A stretch of DNA of 64,000 bases from Anatilimnocola floriformis (GTDB lineage Bacteria > Planctomycetota > Planctomycetia > Pirellulales > Pirellulaceae), in assembly GCF_024256385.1 (NCBI RefSeq), contig NZ_JAMLFW010000001.1, positions 6,014,001 to 6,078,000 of the forward strand. The letters run 5' to 3'. Shown one piece after another: positions 61,498 through 64,000 of the stretch; position 1 is the first letter of the stretch, and every line of letters begins with the position of its first letter. The notes below the pieces were generated by a model that saw only the letters and a program-made list of their open reading frames with translations, did not search any database and was not told the DNA's origin. The position numbers were made by a program, and so were the translations under genes.

Positions 61498-61612
61498 GTA
61501 TCTACTGGATACCAACGCTTGCATTGCAATCATGCGTAATCATACGCATGCAATGCAGCGACTAATCGCGGTTTTACCAGAAGATTGCGCAATCTCTTCA
61601 ATCACCGCGTAC
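61498..61612. other. 115-bp inverted segment within vapC
   Basis: The segment begins GTATCTACTGG and ends ACCGCGTAC, so its termini are GTA and TAC (3-bp inverted microhomology). It carries vapC codons 3-40 on the strand opposite to the rest of the gene. A 14-bp interrupted hairpin (61521-61556) lies inside it. Neither a recombinase gene nor long terminal inverted repeats was found. Confidence 0.85.
61521..61556. repeat. interrupted palindrome inside the inverted segment
   Basis: GCATTG pairs with CAATGC and CATGCGTA with TACGCATG, leaving a CAAT bulge and a 4-nt ATCA loop. This 14-bp stem is within coding sequence of the ancestral vapC frame. Confidence 0.8.
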
Positions 61613-61631
61613 TTCACTTGCCGCCGCCCAT

Positions 61632-61865
61632 TTAAAAGATTGGGGCTGGCGGCATCTCACCTTGGTCAGGTCGCTCGAACGCCGGATCTTCGATGCGGAT
61701 CGCTTCGAAGAACCCCGGTGGCCAATGAGACGGCTTGAGGGGTTCGAGGATTACGGCATCTCCTGCCTTCCTGATCGAAACCGATGAGCCGTTGAAGCGA
61801 AACTCGTTCGGCAATTGGATAGCCTGCAAACCGTGCACTTCGATTAGTTCTGCAGTTTTCATCAT
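61632..61865 (-). CDS. vapB: VapB-type antitoxin (AbrB/MazE fold)
   Basis: A 77-residue protein with an N-terminal AbrB/MazE-like DNA-binding domain (KTAELIEVHGLQAIQLPNEF, then VSIRKAGDAVILEPL) and an acidic C-terminal toxin-binding tail (FFEAIRIEDPAFERPDQGEM). It lies directly upstream of vapC with 14 bp between, the normal antitoxin-toxin order. The antitoxin frame is intact while the toxin is not, so the locus may keep only autoregulation. Confidence 0.85.
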   Translation of the reverse strand: MMKTAELIEVHGLQAIQLPNEFRFNGSSVSIRKAGDAVILEPLKPSHWPPGFFEAIRIEDPAFERPDQGEMPPAPIF

Positions 61866-61956
61866 CCGACCTCGGCGAGGGTTTAGCCTTCTGCTTGGAT
61901 TATACGTCTCGGCTATGCCGAACGCTCGCTCGTGATCCAGATTTGTTTAGCAAAAC

Positions 61957-63399
61957 CTAATCCCACCACCACTGATTTTCAGCCAGCTTATCGGTGGTCA
62001 CTTTGCCACGCAGCGTTTGCAGCTTGCCGCCGTCGTCGTGAATCCGTTTGTCGGTTTCCAGGGCCCGAGTGGCGTGCACTTCCACACCGCCGCCGATTGG
62101 CCAGCTGGTGCTGTTACCCTTCTTGTAGACGTTGCAAGCGGTTTCGACTTGCTTCGGCGTTTCAAAGGTTTCGACGGGGAACTTCTTTTCGTCGGCAAAG
62201 AATTCCATCTTCCAGCCGCACTTCTTGTAGTAGTCCTGCTTTTGAATGAAGGCCGAGAGGACCGACATGTCGATCAGGTTGCGGAGCTGAGCATACACCG
62301 GGCTGCGGGCGGCGAGCTGCGGGTAGTTCTTGGTGAACTGTTGGCAGAACAATTTGCTCCCCTTGTTCTGGCCACCGCTGCCGATACGGCTGCCGTCGGC
62401 TTGCACTACTTCGTCTTCGCCGACGAGTTCGACACCATCGCCAACCAGTTCCATAGCGAGTTCATCTTCGGTGACCTTCACGCATTCGTAATTCGGCACG
62501 AAGAACCAACGAGCCATGCCGTTGGCGCTGTTGCCGGTGGCGAGTTGCGGAAAGCTTTGGATGCGAACCGGCGGGTTTTCGAGACCAATGCCGATCAGTT
62601 TCATGCGGTAATCGGCTTCGACCAGCACTTGAGCAAAGTGAGTCTTCGGCGAGATGCCGCGGACGGTCACGTTTTGCAAACCGAGAGCTTGAGCAGCTTC
62701 GCCAGCGATGCGTTGTTCGACACCCGGGCCTTGCGGCATTTTGCCGCGGAAACCGGCGAAGTATTTTTGCAGTCCGGCCAGACCTTCGGGAGTTGGATCG
62801 ATCGAGCAACCGAGCACCGGCGTGGCGCGGCCGCCGGGGGCGAAGGCCCGCAGCGCGACAACCAGGTCTTGCAGTTCGAGAATCGCCCGGCCGGTGTTCA
62901 TGCCAATCACGCGGCCCGAAGCGTCGGCCATAAAGCCTTCGGCAGGACCAGCAATGACGACGTCGTTTGTTTCTGGATAGAAGAAGACGTACTGAGCGCG
63001 GGTCAAACCGGCGAGGTACTTCATTTCATCGGTCGGTTGTTGACCGTTGGCGGCGCGAGCGGCAATGGCAGCTTCGAGCTTGTTCAGCGAAACTTTGCGG
63101 AGCGGAGCTTGCTGCACCAGATTGCCCGGCAAGCGAGCCATGGCTTCGGCTTTGCGGCGGAAAGCGAGCTGACCATTCGGATCTTCGTAGACGCGAAACT
63201 TCAGCACGCCACTATTAGGATCGATGATCACACCAGCAGCACCAATGCCACCGCCGCCACCACCGTTGCCGTTACCGTTGGCATTGCCGTTCGCATTACC
63301 ATTGGCGTTGCCGTTGGCATTACCTTGAGCGTGCGCGGTGGCCACAAAAGCCAGACCGGCGAGGAGCGCGAAGACCGATGAGTGAAAAAGCGTGCGCAT
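61957..63399 (-). CDS. DUF1598-family secreted protein
   Basis: 480 residues. The signal peptide (MRTLFHSSVFALLAGLAFVA, cleavage after AHA) is followed by a low-complexity Gly/Asn/Ala repeat (about 27-52: NGNA units ending in poly-Gly). The body (about 60-480) matches the planctomycete DUF1598 family: AGLTRAQYVFFYPETNDVVI, GPAEGFMADASGRVIG, VLGCSIDPTPEGLA, HFAQVLVEADYRMKLIG. ATG 63399 fits the signal; the longer upstream frame is leader sequence. The function is unknown. Confidence 0.9.
   Translation of the reverse strand: MRTLFHSSVFALLAGLAFVATAHAQGNANGNANGNANGNANGNGNGGGGGGIGAAGVIIDPNSGVLKFRVYEDPNGQLAFRRKAEAMARLPGNLVQQAPLRKVSLNKLEAAIAARAANGQQPTDEMKYLAGLTRAQYVFFYPETNDVVIAGPAEGFMADASGRVIGMNTGRAILELQDLVVALRAFAPGGRATPVLGCSIDPTPEGLAGLQKYFAGFRGKMPQGPGVEQRIAGEAAQALGLQNVTVRGISPKTHFAQVLVEADYRMKLIGIGLENPPVRIQSFPQLATGNSANGMARWFFVPNYECVKVTEDELAMELVGDGVELVGEDEVVQADGSRIGSGGQNKGSKLFCQQFTKNYPQLAARSPVYAQLRNLIDMSVLSAFIQKQDYYKKCGWKMEFFADEKKFPVETFETPKQVETACNVYKKGNSTSWPIGGGVEVHATRALETDKRIHDDGGKLQTLRGKVTTDKLAENQWWWD
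63266..63325 (-). repeat. short tandem repeat in DUF1598 gene
   Basis: A degenerate 12-bp unit (GGTAATGCCAAC and variants, coding GNAN) is repeated about five times, followed by a poly-Gly tract. It lies just after the signal peptide of the DUF1598 protein and could vary in length between strains. Confidence 0.65.
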
Positions 63400-63632
63400 A
63401 ACAAGGCCTTGTTCCGATGAGTCTGAGCGGAAACAGGGATTCCCCGCCCCTGAGCGGCAATCCTGTTCGCTGTCTTCATGGTAGTTGGAGAAAAGGAAAA
63501 CGCAACGAAATACGCCCGCTCCACGGCGACACAGCACCACAGCCCCTCCATAAGAAGGGGCAACAGGGAGAGCGGGGCTGTCGAGGCTCCCGCTGAGCGA
63601 TCGAGAAGGGGGGGACGAGATCCTCGCCATCC

Positions 63633-64000
63633 CTACGACCCTCCCGCAAGCTCCTGCTGCGAGGCATATCGGCTGAGTTTCGGAAACTCCCCGAGAAACT
63701 CCCTGGCCGCAGGTGTGACCTGTGAACCTCTCAAGTCTAAGTACTTGAGGTTCTTCAACGGACGAATGTCACGGACAAAGTTATCGCTGACTCGTGTGTG
63801 GTCGACCGACAAAATGGTTAGCGAAGAGAGTTGCGCCAGGTGCATCGCCGCTTCGTCGTCGATTGAGGTCTTACTCAAGTTGAGCCACTGCAGATTCTTC
63901 AGACCGACGAGATGTCGCAAGTCCGCGGAGCGGACCGGGCAATAACTCAATTCAATAACTTCCAACTGCTGCAGGGGAGCGAGATATTTCAAGCTCTCGC
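63633..64000 (-). CDS. leucine-rich-repeat protein, C-terminal part (partial)
   Basis: The frame is open past the right window edge, so only the last 122 or so residues are seen. They are about five LRR units of 23-24 residues (LQQLEVIELSYCPVRSADLR, LKNLQWLNLSKTSIDDEAAM, LSSLTILSVDHTRVSDNFV, LKNLKYLDLRGSQVTPAARE) with a short capping tail. The type resembles the cysteine-containing/ribonuclease-inhibitor-like LRR proteins common in planctomycetes. The function and N-terminus are not visible. Confidence 0.8.
   Translation of the reverse strand, partial: ESLKYLAPLQQLEVIELSYCPVRSADLRHLVGLKNLQWLNLSKTSIDDEAAMHLAQLSSLTILSVDHTRVSDNFVRDIRPLKNLKYLDLRGSQVTPAAREFLGEFPKLSRYASQQELAGGS

Larger units (their letters stand above)
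61216..61617 (-). pseudogene. vapC: vapC toxin (PIN domain) disrupted by a 115-bp internal inversion
   Basis: The minus strand 61216-61497 encodes the C-terminal part of a VapC PIN RNase (ELFTGIEKCSHPDRER, then IRATLEETGRTIGPYDLLIA and LVLVTNNVSEFSRV). The N-terminal part (YLLDTNACIAIMRNHTHAMQ and AVLPEDCAISSITAY) is on the plus strand at 61498-61612. Reversing that block gives a single open frame from GTG 61617: two codons, 38 inverted codons, then the rest, 133 residues in all, normal for VapC. The breakpoint separates the first acidic residue (Asp6) from Glu41 and the Asp in PYDLL. As it stands the minus reading stops after about 25 codons, so no active toxin is made. Confidence 0.85.

Noticed and set aside
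61373-61738. Plus-strand open frame containing YLLDTNACIAIM as a separate gene
   Set aside because: Only the part within 61498-61612 is PIN-like and it joins perfectly to the minus-strand vapC when flipped; the flanking residues are shadow sequence.

Overview
The window looks like a chromosomal segment of a planctomycete, probably of the Pirellulales. Evidence is the GC-rich sequence, a DUF1598 protein, an LEPR-type N-terminal sorting motif (LESRCMLS), two ECF sigma factor + Ser/Thr kinase-TPR pairs, Tat-exported proteins, a small membrane protein opening with FSLQSLMVVV, and many planctomycete hypotheticals. No phage, IS element, CRISPR array or rRNA was seen. The assignment is inference from gene content.

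Layout. 1-6.6 kb: tRNA-Ala, a flippase-like membrane protein, a large secreted protein with an internal duplication, an orphan response regulator, an EthD-like protein and an orphan TssB-TssC-like fusion. 7-12.5 kb: sigma factor / kinase-TPR / LEPR-protein operon, a small conserved-looking protein and tRNA-Ser. 12.5-16.7 kb: methionine block metE-metF with divergent metR and MetR-type boxes. 16.7-20.7 kb: second sigma/kinase pair. 21-24 kb: alcohol dehydrogenase, DJ-1/Hsp31-like protein, Tat-exported Gfo/Idh/MocA oxidoreductase. 24-34 kb: signalling (hybrid histidine kinase; Hpt / CHASE3 kinase / response regulator / hybrid kinase cluster) around lysS and an acetyltransferase. 34-43.6 kb: planctomycete hypotheticals, lpdA, rpsD, a lipoprotein hydrolase. 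43.7-48.8 kb: tandem metallo-beta-lactamase protein, ceramidase-like protein, PEGA lipoprotein, csrA. 48.9-54 kb: aminotransferase + enolase-superfamily operon, HEPN-like gene pair, ettA. 54.2-58.8 kb: response regulator / REC-PAS-GGDEF-EAL / RedB-like / histidine kinase operon. 58.8-64 kb: Tat protein, HEAT-like protein, a vapB-vapC locus with a broken vapC, DUF1598 protein, and the end of a leucine-rich-repeat protein that runs off the window.

The most striking observation is at 61216-61617. vapC is interrupted by an exact 115-bp inversion (61498-61612). Flipping that block in silico rebuilds a frame-perfect 133-residue VapC, so this is either a phase-variable switch or a fresh micro-inversion. 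Other notable items are a membrane sensor domain shared by two histidine kinases, one in an operon with a RedB-like thioredoxin-fold protein; a duplicated tRNA-Ser anticodon arm 130 bp upstream of the gene; a perfect 34-bp inverted repeat that supplies the stop codons of two convergent genes; and a four-copy REP-like cluster. All family names come from reading motifs without database searches.
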